Source: Monomorium pharaonis (taxonomy: Eukaryota > Arthropoda > Insecta > Hymenoptera > Formicidae). Taken from it: DNA of 64,000 bases. This document shows, piece by piece, positions 13,016-25,005 of this stretch. The notes beneath the pieces were generated by a model. It ran no database searches. It was not told the origin of the DNA and saw nothing but the letters and a program-made list of their open reading frames with translations. The translations under genes were made by a program, and so were the position numbers. The DNA lies in assembly GCF_013373865.1 (NCBI RefSeq), contig NC_050474.1, forward strand, positions 17,366,042-17,430,041, in the 5' to 3' direction. How positions within the stretch are numbered: the first letter of the stretch is position 1; every line of letters starts with the position of its first letter.

Positions 13016-14914
13016 ATATATAGATATATAATTGTAAATAAAATAAATGTGATTGAAAATGCTGTAGAATAAAGAAAGGATATATTTGTAAATGTAATCT
13101 CAAAAATGCTAAAGTTTTTCAACATTTTTAAGGTTACATTTACAAATATATCCTTCCTTTATTCCACAGCATTTTCAATCACATTTATTTTATTTACAAT
13201 TATATTACAATTTCAATAGTATAATTAAAATATCTTCAATATAAACCCTTTGCTTTATATATGGATACACAAAATACTGATGTTAATGCATTGATGATAG
13301 CTATACCAAGATTGCCAAATTGTGCTGGAAATGGTTAAAACTACCGGAAGTTTAACGGAAAATGGCGGAGCCAATCACAATCGAGAGCGGTATTGGCACA
13401 ACTTTCCTTATAGGAACTCTAGTTTTGACATCTGATAAAGATTTTCAACTCACAACAATACAAGTTTCATACAACAGTATAGTTTTTAATAGCGTTGAAC
13501 ATGTCGAATTTTGTGCCTGGAAACTACCATTTGCGGACAGCATTGATTTTCTGTTACCATTTGAAGAAAACTGCTGCAGAATCGCGTTGAATGCTTGTCG
13601 AAGCTTACGGTGAGCATGCTCTTGGTAAATTACAATGCTTTGAGTGGTTTAAAAAATTCAAAAATGGCGATTTTGACGTAAGAAATGAAGAACGTGGAAG
13701 ACCACCGAAAAAGTTTGAAGACAGCGAATTGCAAGCATTGTTGGATGAGAATGACGCTCAAACGCAACAACAACTCGCGGATCAATTAAATGTGACACGA
13801 GAAGCCGTCTCCATACGTTTGAAAGCCACGGAAAAGATTCAGAAAATGGGTTTCATATGAACTGAATGAAAGACAGCAGGAAAACCGAAAAACCACTTGT
13901 GAAATGCTGCTCGCCAGGTAGAAAAGAAAATAATTTCTCCATCGAATTGTGACTGGCGATGAAAAGTGAATATATTTTGAGAATCCTGAGCGTAAGAGAT
14001 CATGGATAACTTTAAGCAAACCATCGACATCGACTGCGAGGCCAAATCGCTATGGACGGAAGACAATGCTCTGTGTTTAGTGGGATCAGAAGGGTGTGAT
14101 CTATTATGAGCTGCTAAAATCTGGCGAAACCGTTAATACTGAACCCTACCGACAACAAATGATCGATTTGAATCAAGCTTTGCGTGAAACAATCAGAATA
14201 TCAAAAAAGGCAACACAAAGTGATTTTGCTTCATGATAATGCACCATCACGCACAGCAAAACCGGTCAAGGAAATGATTGAGGCGTTTGGTTGGGAAATA
14301 CTTTCGCATGCGGCTTACTCACCAGATTTGGCTTCATCCAATTATTACTTATTTGCATCGATAGGACACGCACTTGCTGAGCAGCGCTTCACATCTTACG
14401 AAAATGTACGAAAATGGCTCGATGACTGGTTTGTCTCAAAAGAGGAACAGTTTTTTTGGCGTGACATCCACAAATTGTTAGAGGAATGGGAAAAATGTAT
14501 AGCTAGCGATGGGCAATACTTCAAATAAAATATTTTTTATCATTCTCATACAATAAACGTATATTTTCTATACAAAAATTCCGGTTTCATATTTATATAC
14601 TTGATAAAGTATATAAATGAGGATTATATATACATATGTGTAAAATTATTCTTAATTTATATAACTTTATATTCTATCAAAGAATATATTATTTTTTGTC
14701 AGTTAGCTTCTATTTTGCAGTACAAAATTCTGTGAACAATTGTTTTCTGTAAAAATTATTAAAAGTTTTTGTAAAAATACATATTATAATATTTTTTTTA
14801 CTATTACTAGAACAACACAGGCGCGCGCTATTTAGTTTTTTACTTTTTAAAAATAACAATTGCAATAATAATTATATAAATAAATAATTATATACAAAAA
14901 GAAAGGAAAAAGAA

Positions 14915-14973
<59 letters not shown>

Positions 14974-17900
14974 ATACTTACATACATTAATTTATTATCT
15001 AATTTTCTTTCTTCTTTAAAAATATTATACACATAAAAAAAGGAAAAAAGAAATACAATATACACAACATAAATAAATGTTTTTTAAAGTAATATAATAT
15101 TGACACTGAAATGTAACGAAATGTTGTCAGCTCTGACTTTTCTTTTTCTTCTTATTTTTTTTTCTTTAATTAGCATTAGAGATTGACGACATAGTTTAAA
15201 AAACAAAATTACAATTGTTAATAAATTATTAAATACTTTGACATTATATGTGTACCTTTCTATATAAAATGAGATCAACATCTTTTGCAAAAATCAATAC
15301 AGAAAACTAACTTTCGAAAATCTTTTGTTCGAGAAAGATACTTTACAGTGTACAAAAAAAAGTTACAATTGTTAATAAATTATTAAATACTTTGACATTA
15401 CATATATCTTTCTATATAAAATAAGATCAACATTTTTTGGAACTTTATATACATTAATTAATTAACTATTATTGCTAGTTATAAAATAATATTGTGACAT
15501 ATGCATGCACACGTACGCGTGCACATATAGAAATTAATAAATTAAAAAAATAACCAAATAAAAAAATAATCAATAGAGAAAACTAACTTTCGAAAATCTT
15601 TCGTTTGAGTAAAATACTCCACAGTGTACACACGCACGGATGCACGCACTTCTCTCTCGCCCCCCCCCCTCTCTCGCTCTCTCTCTCTCTCTCCGTCTCT
15701 CCCGGTCTTTCCCCGTCTCTCCCGGTCTTTCCTCGTCTCTCCCGGTCTCTCCCCGTCTCTCCCGGTCTCTCCCCGTCTCTCTCCGTCTCTCCCGGTCTCT
15801 CCCGATCTCTCGCCGTCTCTCTCCGTCTCTCCCGGTCTCATCCCGTCTCTCCCCGTCTCTCCTCCTTTCGACCCGTCTCTCCCGGTTTCATCTCATCTCT
15901 CCCCGTCTCTCCCGGTTTTTTCCCGTCTTTTCCCGTCTCTCCCCGTCTCTCTCGGTCTCTCCCCGTCTCTCTCCGTTGCCCTTTTTTAGAAAGAATAATT
16001 TTTTTTACTTTTATGAATAATTTATGGTGTTGTTTATTTACATTTTTATTTAAAATTAAAAAAAAATGTAAAATTAGTAAGTAAATTAAGCAAATTTGTC
16101 AACAGGTGTATTCTTTCATGATGTATACATGAAATATAAGGATCATCGCGCTTTTGGAATGTATGTACTTTTTAAACCAATCTTAGTGATCGCCGACTTG
16201 GATCTTATTCGAACGGTATTAACAAAAGAATTTAAGAGTTTCCATGATCGTGGGATGTATAGCAACGAAAATATTGATCCATTGTCTGCCAATGTGTTTC
16301 TTTTACCTGGAAAGAAATGGCGAAGTTTACGTGCCAAAATGACACCTACTTTTACTACTGGAAAAATAAAACAGATGTTTTCGCTTTTGGTGGAATGTAG
16401 CGAAAAACTTTCAAAGAATCTAGAAAGCAAAGCCCAGATGAGAGAGTCCGTCGAGATAAAAAATATGTTAGCAAGGTAAACTATTTTTAAAAAGATTGCT
16501 ATTTAAACTATTATCAATAAAAAAAAATAAAAGTTCTTATAAATTTGAAAATAAAGTTATTATTGAAAACATTAAAAATAGAAAAAAAAGAAATAGCATT
16601 AAAAGCAATTGTTTTTCCAATTTATGAACTGTTGTTTGACAAAAAATAATTTTATAAAATTATATTTTTAAAAGGTAAGATAATTTATGTATTCGTTTGG
16701 CGATTACTAATAATTTTAAAGCTTTGTGTGATAGTCGAAGTTGCTCCGATGAGTTTTCGAATGGAAACAAAATTGACCGATTACATTGGCCAATTTGCTT
16801 AAAAATTATTGATTTTGTTTTTCTAATCGGAGCGATTCCTAGCATCTCGGACACAAAACTTTATATATTATGGTCAGCATTCTTACATCGTTTGACGGAC
16901 ACAGTCATCGATGTTAAAAATGTAAATAGTGACGAGTGATGTTATTTGAGAACTTTTACTATTTTAGCACAATTTATTTGTGCATCTAGTTCAACATATT
17001 TAAGTATATATTAAATTAAAATTGCAAATTGAACCTTTTATTCCTAGAAAATTTGGATCATTTTTAATATTGTTTAAGTACAATATTAAAAATTATTTTG
17101 TTGTATATTACAAGATATTGAAGTTAACGCTTAAATTGATTGTTTTTTTCGTGAAAAATTATGCGTTTTTAAAATTAAGTGGGTCTAAAAACAAATTATT
17201 AATAATTCAAGTGATTAAAATTAACATTTTGATATGTGTTATATAAGAGTGAACTAAAATGATTAAATTGCTCATCTTTTTAATTGTAAAATTGAGCTCT
17301 TCTTCGGTATGTATTATTTGAGAGCTATAAAGGTTTTTTTATGAGAATTGTAACACCGTAACGGCATATATTGTAGAGTGTAGAGCTTTGTCATTTATCT
17401 GTCAGTTATCTGCCATTACGTATATTATCAGTCACATTATAAAATATTAACAATACACAGAGAGAGAAGTTTCTTTGGATTTAATAAATTTTCTTTAAGG
17501 TAAACAAATTTGTTTATTGGTATACGCCAATAAAACTAATGTTTGAACAAACAAATACAATTGTTTGACTTTCAAACAAAGTAATTGTTCCTTCTAAATG
17601 AAATATTTTTTGAAAGAATTCAATATTTTCTTTGAAAAAAAAAAAGAAAAAAAGCGATTGTTCCGTCAAACAATATGATTTAATGTAACGAAACAATCAA
17701 ATTTTTATTTAATAAAATAATATTTTGTAAAAACATAAAGTTTTTGAATCAAATATTTCAAGTATTATCTCAAATAATTGTGATTATTCTATCAAACAAT
17801 ATGGTTTAATGTAACGAAACCATCAAATTTTTATTCAATAAAATAATATTTTGTAAGAAATAAATTTTTTCCAGTAAAACAAATATAATTCAAACAAATC

Positions 17901-20900
17901 CATATATTAAATTCAAAGAAATAGTTCTCTCTGTGTATAACGGGTAATAATTCAATAATTGGGATAAACTCATCGGCAATGAATGAAAGACTGAAAGACT
18001 TTTACTATCAGTCCCCTACAAATAATATGTATTGGAGAGAATTCGAACTAGAATTAAAATATGCAAGATATCCGAATGCAATTGTATGTGTACATCAGTG
18101 CATAAAATAAAAATATATTGCATTATTCACACACTGCGTGTTGGGTCAGAACAATATATGTTTTTTAATATTTGATATTTATTAATAGGTACTCAATAGA
18201 TGTTATTATGTTAACCGCTTTTGGTATCAAATCCAACTGTATTCAGGATCCATATGACGAGTATTTCGTCCAAGGAAAACAAATTTTTAAGCTAAATCCA
18301 ATTTGGATTGCCTTGGCAATGTTCATGCCAAAAATTATGGATTTTTTTTCTATACCACTCACTGACAAATGTATTTCCAATTTTTATATAAATACTTTTC
18401 GAGAGATTGTGAAATATAGGCAAACTCATAATATTATCAAACATGATTTTATGAATCTACTCATACAGCTCATGGAAAAAGGTTACATTGACAACGATAA
18501 AATTATCAATATGTCAGGTTAATATACATATTTTGTGTAAACTTTTACATTAATATTTTTTTGTTTAAAAATACACACATACTTTTTCACGTTGCAGTTT
18601 GTAAATCTAATAATAAAGGTTTTTCTCACATTTTTAATGTTAATATTAATATTATTTAACATTAAAATTGGAAATTAATATATATATATTTATATATTTA
18701 TATATATATATATATATATAATTTTATTTTATTAGAAACCACAAAGATTACCATGTTGGAAGCTGCTGCACAAAGTTATGTTTTTATCGCAGCTGGCTTT
18801 GAAAGCTCCTCGACGACTGCAACATTCGCTCTATATGAATTAGCTCAACATCAAGATATACAAGATAAAGTTCGCAAGGAAATTGACGAAATATTGGAAA
18901 AGCATAATGATCTGTCTTACGACGCGATGAATGAAATGAAATATCTTCACAAAATAATAAATGGTAAATATATTTTATTTTATTGAGAGACACAATTTTT
19001 ATTAAAAGAGAAAAATTTTATAACACTAAAATATTTCATTGTTTTTTTATATAACTTTAAACAAATTATAATATTTGTATTTTGAAATAAATGTTTACAT
19101 TTTGTTTAACTGTTACAGAAACTATGAGAAAATATCCACCTCTTCCACTGATAAATCGTATCTGTACCGAGGAATTAGACTTACCGACAACAAATATTCA
19201 TGTGCCAAAGGAAACATTGATAATTGTACCAGTGTTTGGACTGCATCGAGATCCTGCTATATATCCGGATCCAGATAAGTTTGATCCTGAACGATTCAAT
19301 GAGGACGAGGTAGCAAAAAGACATTCTTATGCTTATTTACCATTCGGTGAAGGTCCACGGAAATGCATTGGTAAGAATATAAATTAATTTATTAATACTA
19401 TTATATATAATTACATGCTATGTTTAAATTATGTCACTAGTTTCTATTTGAAATCAATTTCTCAAACGTTTATTCTTGACTATATTGCGAAATCATTAAT
19501 TATTACACAATATGAAACAGTATTACTCCTATATAGTATCTGGTAAAAGACATTTTCTCCTCTCCAAGTTTAAAAAACACACGTTTATATTTACCAAAAT
19601 TTTATTTTTAGCTTTTGTTCAAGAAGTGTTATTAAAAAATAAAGTGATATGCCAGCATTCGTAATCTTTCTTTAATATTAATAATGATAATAGAACTGTT
19701 AATAAAAATAACTCCTAAAATTTGTTAAATTTCTGTATTTGATATTATTTCCGTTAAGTAACCATTAAATCATAAATGTTTTACAAAAAATAGTTTTAAT
19801 TGAATAATTATATATATTGTGACGTGGCAGTTTCGCTGTCACGGCAAGTAGGGTCCCTCCCCCGTCACAGGCTGCGAGTTCGCGCCGAACGGAAAAGCGA
19901 GAGCCGATCGAGAAATTTCCCGGGTGAATCGCGACGATAGTAGAATAGTTGATTTAAATATTTTGCATTCTTTTCGGTGATACGGCGAGCACCTCACCGC
20001 GCGATCAAGAAGTTCGATGGAGAGACAGCGGCGAATGCGGAAGGATGGACGTACCAGAGGGATTTCGCCGATCCGACTAGCAACGGCCAAAAGCCGTGGA
20101 CCGCCGGAGAGGCGAGGCGAGCGGGCGGAGCGCGAGCGAGCGCACCGAAAGTCGGGAAAGCCGTGGCCGGTGGATGGGAAATCGGCGCCCCAGCTGATAA
20201 CTAAACGGCGGGCACCCTAGAGTGGCCTAGAGCAGCGGTCGCAGATTGCGGTCCAACGATCGCAGATTGCGGCCCCGGTAGCATACGGTCGCATGAAGAG
20301 GGGATGAAGACTAAGGGCAAGAACCAATCATATACTGAGCACTCATTTATTCTTTAATATGATTGGTTCTTGCCCTTAGTTGTCATCCCCTCCCCATGCG
20401 ACCGTATATTACCGGGTCGCAATCTGCGACCGCTGCCCTAGAAGCGGCGGCATGGAGGCCGGGGCTGCGAGACTGCCCCCGCGGGATGCGGGACTCTCTC
20501 GCGAGAAGCGGAGGGCAGCAGGGGCCACCTGGAGGCGCCGGAAAATTCTATCTTTGCGGGGGACCCGTAGGGCCCCCGGAAGCGCTTGCGGTCCTGCGGG
20601 CGCAGGATTGCTCGTCCTACTGTGATTGGGGCCACGCAATGCGCGAGGACTAACGCGCAGCCGTTAGTGAGGGTTTGCGACGTCGCGTCGATCCGGTCGA
20701 TCGCGGATCGACCGCGATCCCCCGTGCTTTTGCGTGCGTACGTATGGTCAGGGCAGACGTGTTCGGCACTTGCGGATCTTTTGGCAATAGATCGTATTAT
20801 CGGTTTCGGCGATCGAGCCTGCCCCAGAGCAACGAGGCAAATCTGGTACCCGGAGGACAGCCGCTAGTGACGGAGGAGAGGACCTTTAATAGGACAGTTA

Positions 20901-22694
20901 TCGGTGAAGTGGCCCGTTTACTCGCGATCGCGTTTTGTAAAGCTACTGACCGGCGAGCCACCCCGTTCTCGTTCTGCGTCCGATATAGATTGGTGTTGCG
21001 TCAGCCACGGGGCGACCAAAGCATTCGATTAGATTATTGCTGCCAAAATGTAACAAAGAACTTCGAAAGCTTGCATACAAGCACAGAACAATTGCCTGAA
21101 GGGGACCTGAATTCGTGGTCGAAACATAGCATACAATTCATTGCTAATAAATAGCCAAATTAAGTAAAAAAATATCAGTTTTTCTTGAATTAAATATTTT
21201 TTATTGTACCCAAATATATAAAGCTTTGTAAAAATTAGAATAAGCTGTTAAAATAGGAAGTAGTTTAATGACACACAGTAAAATTGGACACGTTGCAATT
21301 GCACACCGTGCTATTGGACACATAAAGTTGCACACTGTTCGATTGGACACGTTTCATTTGCACACAGTTGCTTTTGGACAGAACACATTTTTGTAAAATT
21401 TTTAATACATGTACACATGCATGTAAAATTTATTATTAACTTTGTTAATTAAACATTTGTTACATTGAACACAGTGCATTTGCGCACAGTTCTTTTGTGC
21501 GCAGTTTTTTTGTGCACAATTCGTTTGCGCACAGTTCGCTTGCGCACAATTCTATTGCGTACAGTCAAGCGGATTACATTTACATATTTTCGCTAACCCA
21601 TGTACATTGTATTGGAAGTCTACAAACATATGTAAATTTTAGTGTATTTGCAATGTATATTGATTAACGACTTGGATCGGGTGGGTGCAGGAGGGAAAGC
21701 CGAAGGCCGTGTGTGTGTGTGAGCGCGCGCGCGCGCGCGCAAAGGATCTCTGCACATGGGTTTGCGACTTTCCACGCAAAACGAGTTGCTGCTTCTTAGG
21801 CTGGTATTCATAGTTGGGTCTTTTATTTAAAGCTTTTGGCATATGATACGATTTTTCATGCTAGATCGTATACGAGCCATCTTATTACGTGTCCTGATTG
21901 GCTTGAATGATTATATTACCAATATCGTAACCCAACCGTAAGACGCCTCATATGCTAGCATGAAAAATTGTATCGTGTGCCAAAAGCTTAAGATTATCTT
22001 AAGACTGTTTTAAGATGCCATCAGCCAATCACAAAGCCGTATTAGCATCTTAAGACATTACTTGAGACTCTTAAAATAAAATTAAACTATGAATATCGGC
22101 CTTTAGATGTATCAACAGTCATAATGTATAAATATCTAGATACGATTTGCTTGATTGTGTGCAAACGAACTGTACGTAAAAGAACAGTGCACAAAAGAAA
22201 TGTATGCAAACGAACTGTGCGCAAAAGAACTGTGGGCAAAAGAACTGTGCAAATGCACTGTGTTCAATGTAACAAATGTTTAGTTAACAAAGTTAATAAC
22301 AAATTTTACATGCATGTGTGCGTGTGTGTATTAAAAATTTAACAAAAATATATGTTGTGTCCAAAAGCAATTGTGCCCAAATGCAACGTGTTCAATCGAA
22401 CGGTGTGGAACTTTATATGCTCAATAGCACTGTGTGCAATTGCAGTGTGTCCAATTGTACTGTGCGCAAATGAAGGCTTCTCATTAAAATGTCTCAAAAG
22501 TATCATATATCAGTATTAATTAATTTTCAGGTGAACGATTTGGGTACGCACAGGTAAAAGTCGTACTAATTGGTCTTCTGGCCAAATACAAATTCAAACT
22601 ACATTCCCGGACTACAGTCCCACTTATTTTCAATGAAAGAAGTGCCGGTCTTACTGTAAGAGGCCATGTACACCTTATTATTGAGCCACGATAA
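12040..22694 (+). CDS. Cytochrome P450, CYP6 family (gene 1, intact)
   Basis: Six coding exons: 12040-12208, 16106-16475, 18189-18517, 18736-18963, 19119-19370 and 22531-22694. All have GT-AG introns and they join in frame to 503 residues, a normal length for CYP6. The N-terminus (about residues 3-30) is a hydrophobic ER anchor, followed by a proline-containing hinge. Seen motifs: I-helix AAGFESSSTT (308-317) for oxygen activation, K-helix ETMR (366-369), PERF (422-425) and heme-binding FGEGPRKCIG (441-450), with Cys448 as thiolate ligand. The exon 2 block with GKKWRSLRAKMTPTFT is the C-helix WxxxR of the CYP3 clan. The ATG is 7 nt after a splice acceptor, an arrangement shared with the paralog at 45255. 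By family this is a mono-oxygenase of xenobiotics or hydrocarbons; substrate unknown. Introns 1, 2 and 5 hold transposons absent from the paralog. Confidence 0.9.
12963..13010. repeat. (TA)n microsatellite
   Basis: Short CACA followed by a (TA)n tract just outside the inner hairpin. Confidence 0.9.
13030..13207. repeat. Third-level hairpin inside the nested MITE
   Basis: The arm AATTGTAAATAAAATAAATG (about 13030-13049) returns inverted at about 13188-13207. In between both arms share GATTGAAAATGCTGT and AAGGATATATTTGTAAATGT. The loop is about 20 nt. This makes a three-deep nest: mariner, then hAT MITE, then hairpin. Confidence 0.7.
13553..14528 (+). pseudogene. mariner transposase pseudogene
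   Basis: The N-terminal helix-turn-helix part is readable from KKTAAESR and MLVEAYGEHAL through QQLADQLNVTREAVSIRLKA (a stop follows KKTAAESR). Frame is lost near 13846, further stops fall near 13919 and 13967, and the C-terminal part is open from 14184 to 14528. The catalytic block keeps TGDEK (first Asp) and HDNAP (second Asp). The third Asp of the usual SDY motif is Asn here (SSNYYLF), so even a frame-corrected protein would lack the DD34D triad. Sequence order and the ending GQYFK fit the mauritiana-type mariner group that includes Mos1. Confidence 0.9.
14807..15994 (-). mobile_element. Helitron-like non-autonomous element, copy 2, in intron 1
   Basis: On the minus strand it starts TCTTTCTAAAAAAGGGC (15994) and ends with a GC-rich stem remnant, GTGTTGTT and CTAG at 14807, followed by T. 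The matching intron of gene 2 lacks it, and the flanks rejoin cleanly (AAAATTAT next to TAATAGTAAAA on the minus strand), which fixes both borders. Outer parts match copy 1 at 5235-6243. The middle (15530-15658) is the reverse complement of copy 1's 5421-5549. It also holds (GA)n at 14918-14969, a 160-bp-spaced duplication of about 80 bp (15205-15290 and 15365-15440), and the CT-rich minisatellite. Confidence 0.6.
15690..15976. repeat. CT-rich minisatellite, 10/20-bp unit (second copy)
   Basis: About 28 units of the same CCCCGTCTCT / CCCGGTCTCT repeat found at 5613-6078, here more diverged. It is followed by the shared GCCCTTTTTTAGAAAG end of the Helitron-like element. Confidence 0.93.
17456..17935. 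mobile_element. MITE in intron 2 of CYP6 gene 1
   Basis: The inverted ends read CACAGAGAGAGAAGTTTC and, inverted, CACAGAGAGAACTATTTC. TA flanks both sides (17454-17455 and 17936-17937). Inside is a direct duplication of about 60 bp containing TTTAATGTAACGAAAC (near 17678 and 17803). The rest of intron 2 is AT-rich with no coding sequence. Confidence 0.75.
19818..21054. mobile_element. GC-rich insert in intron 5, possible solo LTR
   Basis: Base composition changes abruptly: this 1.2-kb segment is GC- and CpG-rich inside an AT-rich intron. It begins TGTGACG and a plausible end is ATGTAACA, giving TG...CA ends of the LTR type. The corresponding intron of gene 2 lacks it. I found no second LTR, no primer-binding site and no clear target duplication, so the LTR reading is tentative. 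Short open frames in it have no recognisable domain. Confidence 0.4.
20233..20435. mobile_element. hAT-type hairpin MITE nested in the GC-rich insert
   Basis: The inverted ends read CAGCGGTCGCAGATTGCG on both sides. Each is flanked by a diverged 8-bp duplication, GCCTAGAG and CCCTAGAA. The arms continue inward to AGGGCAAGAACCAATCATAT, leaving a loop of about 30 nt. The left arm carries an extra 20-bp duplication of the GCAGATTGCGG block. hAT elements commonly begin CAGNGG, which fits. Confidence 0.75.
21262..22490. mobile_element. Foldback element with repeated GTGCGCAAAAGAACT motif arms
   Basis: The arms (about 21262-21575 and 22148-22490) are inverted copies. Each is built from short repeats of the type TGTGCGCAAAAGAACTG or TGTCCAAATGCAACG. 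The unique internal block ATGTAAAATTTATTATTAAC is in both arms. Gene 2's last intron lacks it, so it inserted in gene 1 only. The centre contains a (GC)n tract at 21721-21740 and another inverted-repeat element. Confidence 0.75.
21799..22101. mobile_element. MITE nested in the foldback centre
   Basis: The ends read GGCTGGTATTCATAGTT and, inverted, GGCCGATATTCATAGTT. The left flank ends in TTA. The internal block GCATGAAAAATTGTATCGTG on the right matches an inverted GATACGATTTTTCATGC on the left. The short symmetric ends and trinucleotide-type site suggest the PIF/Harbinger group, without certainty. Confidence 0.6.
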
Positions 22695-23760
22695 AATAAA
22701 TCACATTTAAATTAATTTCTTGTTTGCGTATCTTATTTATACATATTTTATACATACTTTAAGGTATATTTATTTCTAAATATTTATACGTTAAAATAAT
22801 GTTAAATTACTTTGAAGCGCAGCGAGAGCAGCAGGCTTGTCTACATCTAATTAGATTATATCTCGAAAAATAATTTATAAATCATAATAAAAATTTGTTT
22901 TATTGTTAAGAATTCAAGAACACTAACAAGTTAAATTTTCTGACGTCTTCGATTATTATTGTTAAGAAATAAACTTTTTTATGAAAAAAATCGATTTTTA
23001 TTCTTGAACGATAATGGGAGTATAATTCAAGGTAATTTATATTACACTCTTACTATAAAATAACAAATTAACTATCTTTGTAGACAATAAAAAATTTATA
23101 ATTTTATATTTTTAAAATCGTTGTACAATCAATATATAATTCAAGAATAATGTACAATCATTGTAAAGTAACTGCTATATATTTTTCTTTATGCATATGT
23201 AAATATAAATACATTTGTACACATTTGTAAAAGATTTTTAGCTGATAAATTTAATACAATGATCTCAAAACATGTTTCTAAAACATAAAAAACCTAATTG
23301 TTTTTCACAGATACAAAAGCTTCTTCTACGAGAAAACAAATAATTAATTTTTACACGTTTTTTTATATTATAACAAAAATCATTAAATTTTAAACAGTTT
23401 CACAAGAAGTACAAATATTCACGAGTATTAAAAAAAAATTATCGATTAAGATTTGTGTTGTAGACAGATTTTTGTCTAAAAACACGAGTTTTCTTTTTAC
23501 TGTGCGTCGTAACATTAAATTCTAAAATATAATTTTTAACCTCCTTTTCAGGGCAATATGTGAGAAGAAATCATGGTATACTGAGTAAAAATTATTCGCT
23601 AAAGCTTGCACTTTTTCTTTAGGATTGTAAAGGATGGTGCTCGATGGTGCTTCAAGACAAAAGAGGGAGTTGACATCTTTTTACGTTGCGTAGACTTGAG
23701 TGTCTGCCATAAGTTATGATCTTTGGGATTAAGATTTTTGAGTTTATTATTACAGTTAAA
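22695..23760. other. AT-rich intergenic DNA downstream of CYP6 gene 1
   Basis: A candidate polyadenylation signal AATAAA lies just past the stop codon, near 22695-22700. Otherwise no gene or repeat unit is recognisable in this stretch. Confidence 0.4.
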
Positions 23761-23764
23761 AGTA

Positions 23765-24325
23765 TTAAAAGCGTTGAACCTAGAAGTTTCAATCTACTAT
23801 TGACATGTAGATGACATTTTACATCTGCAACATTGAATAAAATCACAGATATCGTTAAAACGTTTAATAGCTTCCATAATAGGCTCTAGTTTACTTCTGA
23901 ATTCGAAAGTAACCGCAGTTTTAGTTTTCTGGATCTGTTGTTAAGGGTGGAAAACGATAGGATTGCAATTGACTTGTTCCACAAAGATACGTTTTCAGGT
24001 AGATATTTATCATTTCTCTTGCATTACCCTTATATGTCATAAAATAGGAACAATATACAGATTAATTGACACAGCAATCTTTTTGTCTGATCCCTCCTTA
24101 TAGCAGAAGAATCTCTGTAGCATTAATATATTGCTGGAGCATGAATATCTTCTAGAGCTTATTTTCAAAAAAATAAATTTGATATTAAAAAACTGTTTAA
24201 TCACCATTAAGAGATATTGGATACATCGGAAAGCCAACAAAATAAAAAACAAAATAACTGTAAATTTATATTTATTTATAAAAATATTAGTTAACTACAA
24301 GTTTCATATTTCTGACATCTATTGA
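23765..24325 (+). pseudogene. Penelope-like element RT C-terminal fragment (A)
   Basis: Several frames on the plus strand carry pieces of a Penelope-type reverse transcriptase. A degenerate active-site motif HVDDIL at 23804-23821 is followed by a NKI/DIVKTFNSFHNRL region. Next come SFSFLDL (near 23916) and FHKDTFSGRYLSFL (near 23977), then LLEHEYLLELIFKKINL up to the stop after 24325. The block TFSGRY after an FLD motif is characteristic of PLE RTs. At least three frame breaks and the altered active-site Tyr show it is dead. It runs directly into the repeat that contains the 5S-like sequence. Confidence 0.7.
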
Positions 24326-24553
24326 ACTGATCTATAACAAATATGTATTCATGAGCATCAAGTGTTCATGGATCATCACAAAGTACTAGGTTGCGCATGA
24401 TCTTCGAAGTCAAGCAATGTCGATGGCGGTTAATAGTTGGATGGGTGACCGCGGAAGTATGCAGTCCTAGATGTGTGACTATGGTGTGATGGTAACGATG
24501 CTTGTAGAGAAACAACGTAAATTTATTTTTTTTACATTATAATTATGTTATTT
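24253..24553 (+). repeat. Dispersed repeat carrying a 5S-rRNA-like sequence, copy 1
   Basis: About 300 bp shared in direct orientation with 42425-42715. It comprises an AT-rich leader of about 115 bp containing TTTCTGACATCTATTGA and AACAAATATGTATTCATGAG, the 5S-like core, and a tail with GAGAAACAACGTAAATTT. The homology stops sharply on both sides, so the 5S-like segment travels as part of a larger mobile or duplicated unit. Confidence 0.75.
24371..24492 (+). ncRNA. 5S rRNA-like pseudogene (mobile, copy 1)
   Basis: The core reads GATCTTCGAAGTCAAGCAAT, then GTCGATGGCGGTTA, GTTGGATGGGTGACCGCGGA and a GTGTGACTATGGTGTG end. This follows the animal 5S rRNA order: the region around GATCACCGAAGTTAAGC, the A box, and the C box GGATGGGTGACCGC of the internal Pol III promoter. 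The C box is intact and the A box is near-consensus. The flanking stems have drifted, so this is a 5S-derived segment rather than a functional 5S gene. Confidence 0.7.
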
Positions 24554-25005
24554 CGATATTTTCACAATGCAATATGTTATATATTTATTTCATTACAGTT
24601 ATGTTTTTGATGTGTCAATAATATTACATATACGTAACTGTTACAATTAAATATATAGCTGTTATATAACATTGTTGCTTTCTTGAGTGGAAAATTACAA
24701 GGAATGAGTATATTACAAGTTACAAGTTCATTATATTACAAGTTTATTATATAACTTGTTATATTCGATTATACTGAATTATGTAATTGTTATAGCATAG
24801 TTATAAAAGTGTGTTTGCTGAGAGGTATCTAATACAACTTTTTATGATCAGAAATGGACACCATATCTATGCTGCATATACAAAACTAAAAGTTTTACGT
24901 ATGCTTTGATAAAATTGTATATAATAACATAAATAATCGTATATAATTATATATAATATCATATATAATCGTACATAATCATACATAATATCATATAAAA
25001 TCATG

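Larger units (their letters stand above)
12705..13421. mobile_element. hAT-type MITE nested inside the mariner
   Basis: It is flanked by a perfect 8-bp duplication GTTTTGAC (12697-12704 and 13422-13429), the hAT signature. The inverted ends read TAGAGATCCTATAAGGA and TAGAGTTCCTATAAGGA. The arms extend about 60-70 bp and include GTGCCA and the AACGGAAAATGGC block. The centre carries a short CAAGTCTTATTT tandem, a (TA)n run and another hairpin. No transposase. Confidence 0.85.
12603..14606 (+). mobile_element. mariner transposon in intron 1, with nested insertions
   Basis: A TA target site (12601-12602) precedes the left terminal repeat TTAGGTCTGTAAATATGAAA. The right end carries the inverted partner AATTCCGGTTTCATATTTA near 14577-14596, after which it has diverged. 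A DD34D-type mariner transposase pseudogene runs along the plus strand. Removing the 717-bp element at 12705-13421 leaves about 1.3 kb, the normal mariner length. The corresponding intron of gene 2 lacks it, so it inserted after the genes duplicated or was lost from the other copy. Confidence 0.85.

Noticed and set aside
15542..16084. Open frames up to 159 codons across the second CT-rich minisatellite
   Set aside because: Same repeat artefact as at 5613-6078; the element lies in an intron of CYP6 gene 1.
20363..21154. Several overlapping open frames of 60-160 codons in the GC-rich insert
   Set aside because: High GC lowers stop frequency, frames overlap on both strands, and no domain is recognisable. 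Treated as non-coding LTR-like DNA.
24371..24492. Functional 5S rRNA gene
   Set aside because: The internal promoter boxes are recognisable, but the terminal stem no longer pairs and the sequence lies inside a dispersed repeat. Called a 5S-derived pseudogene instead.
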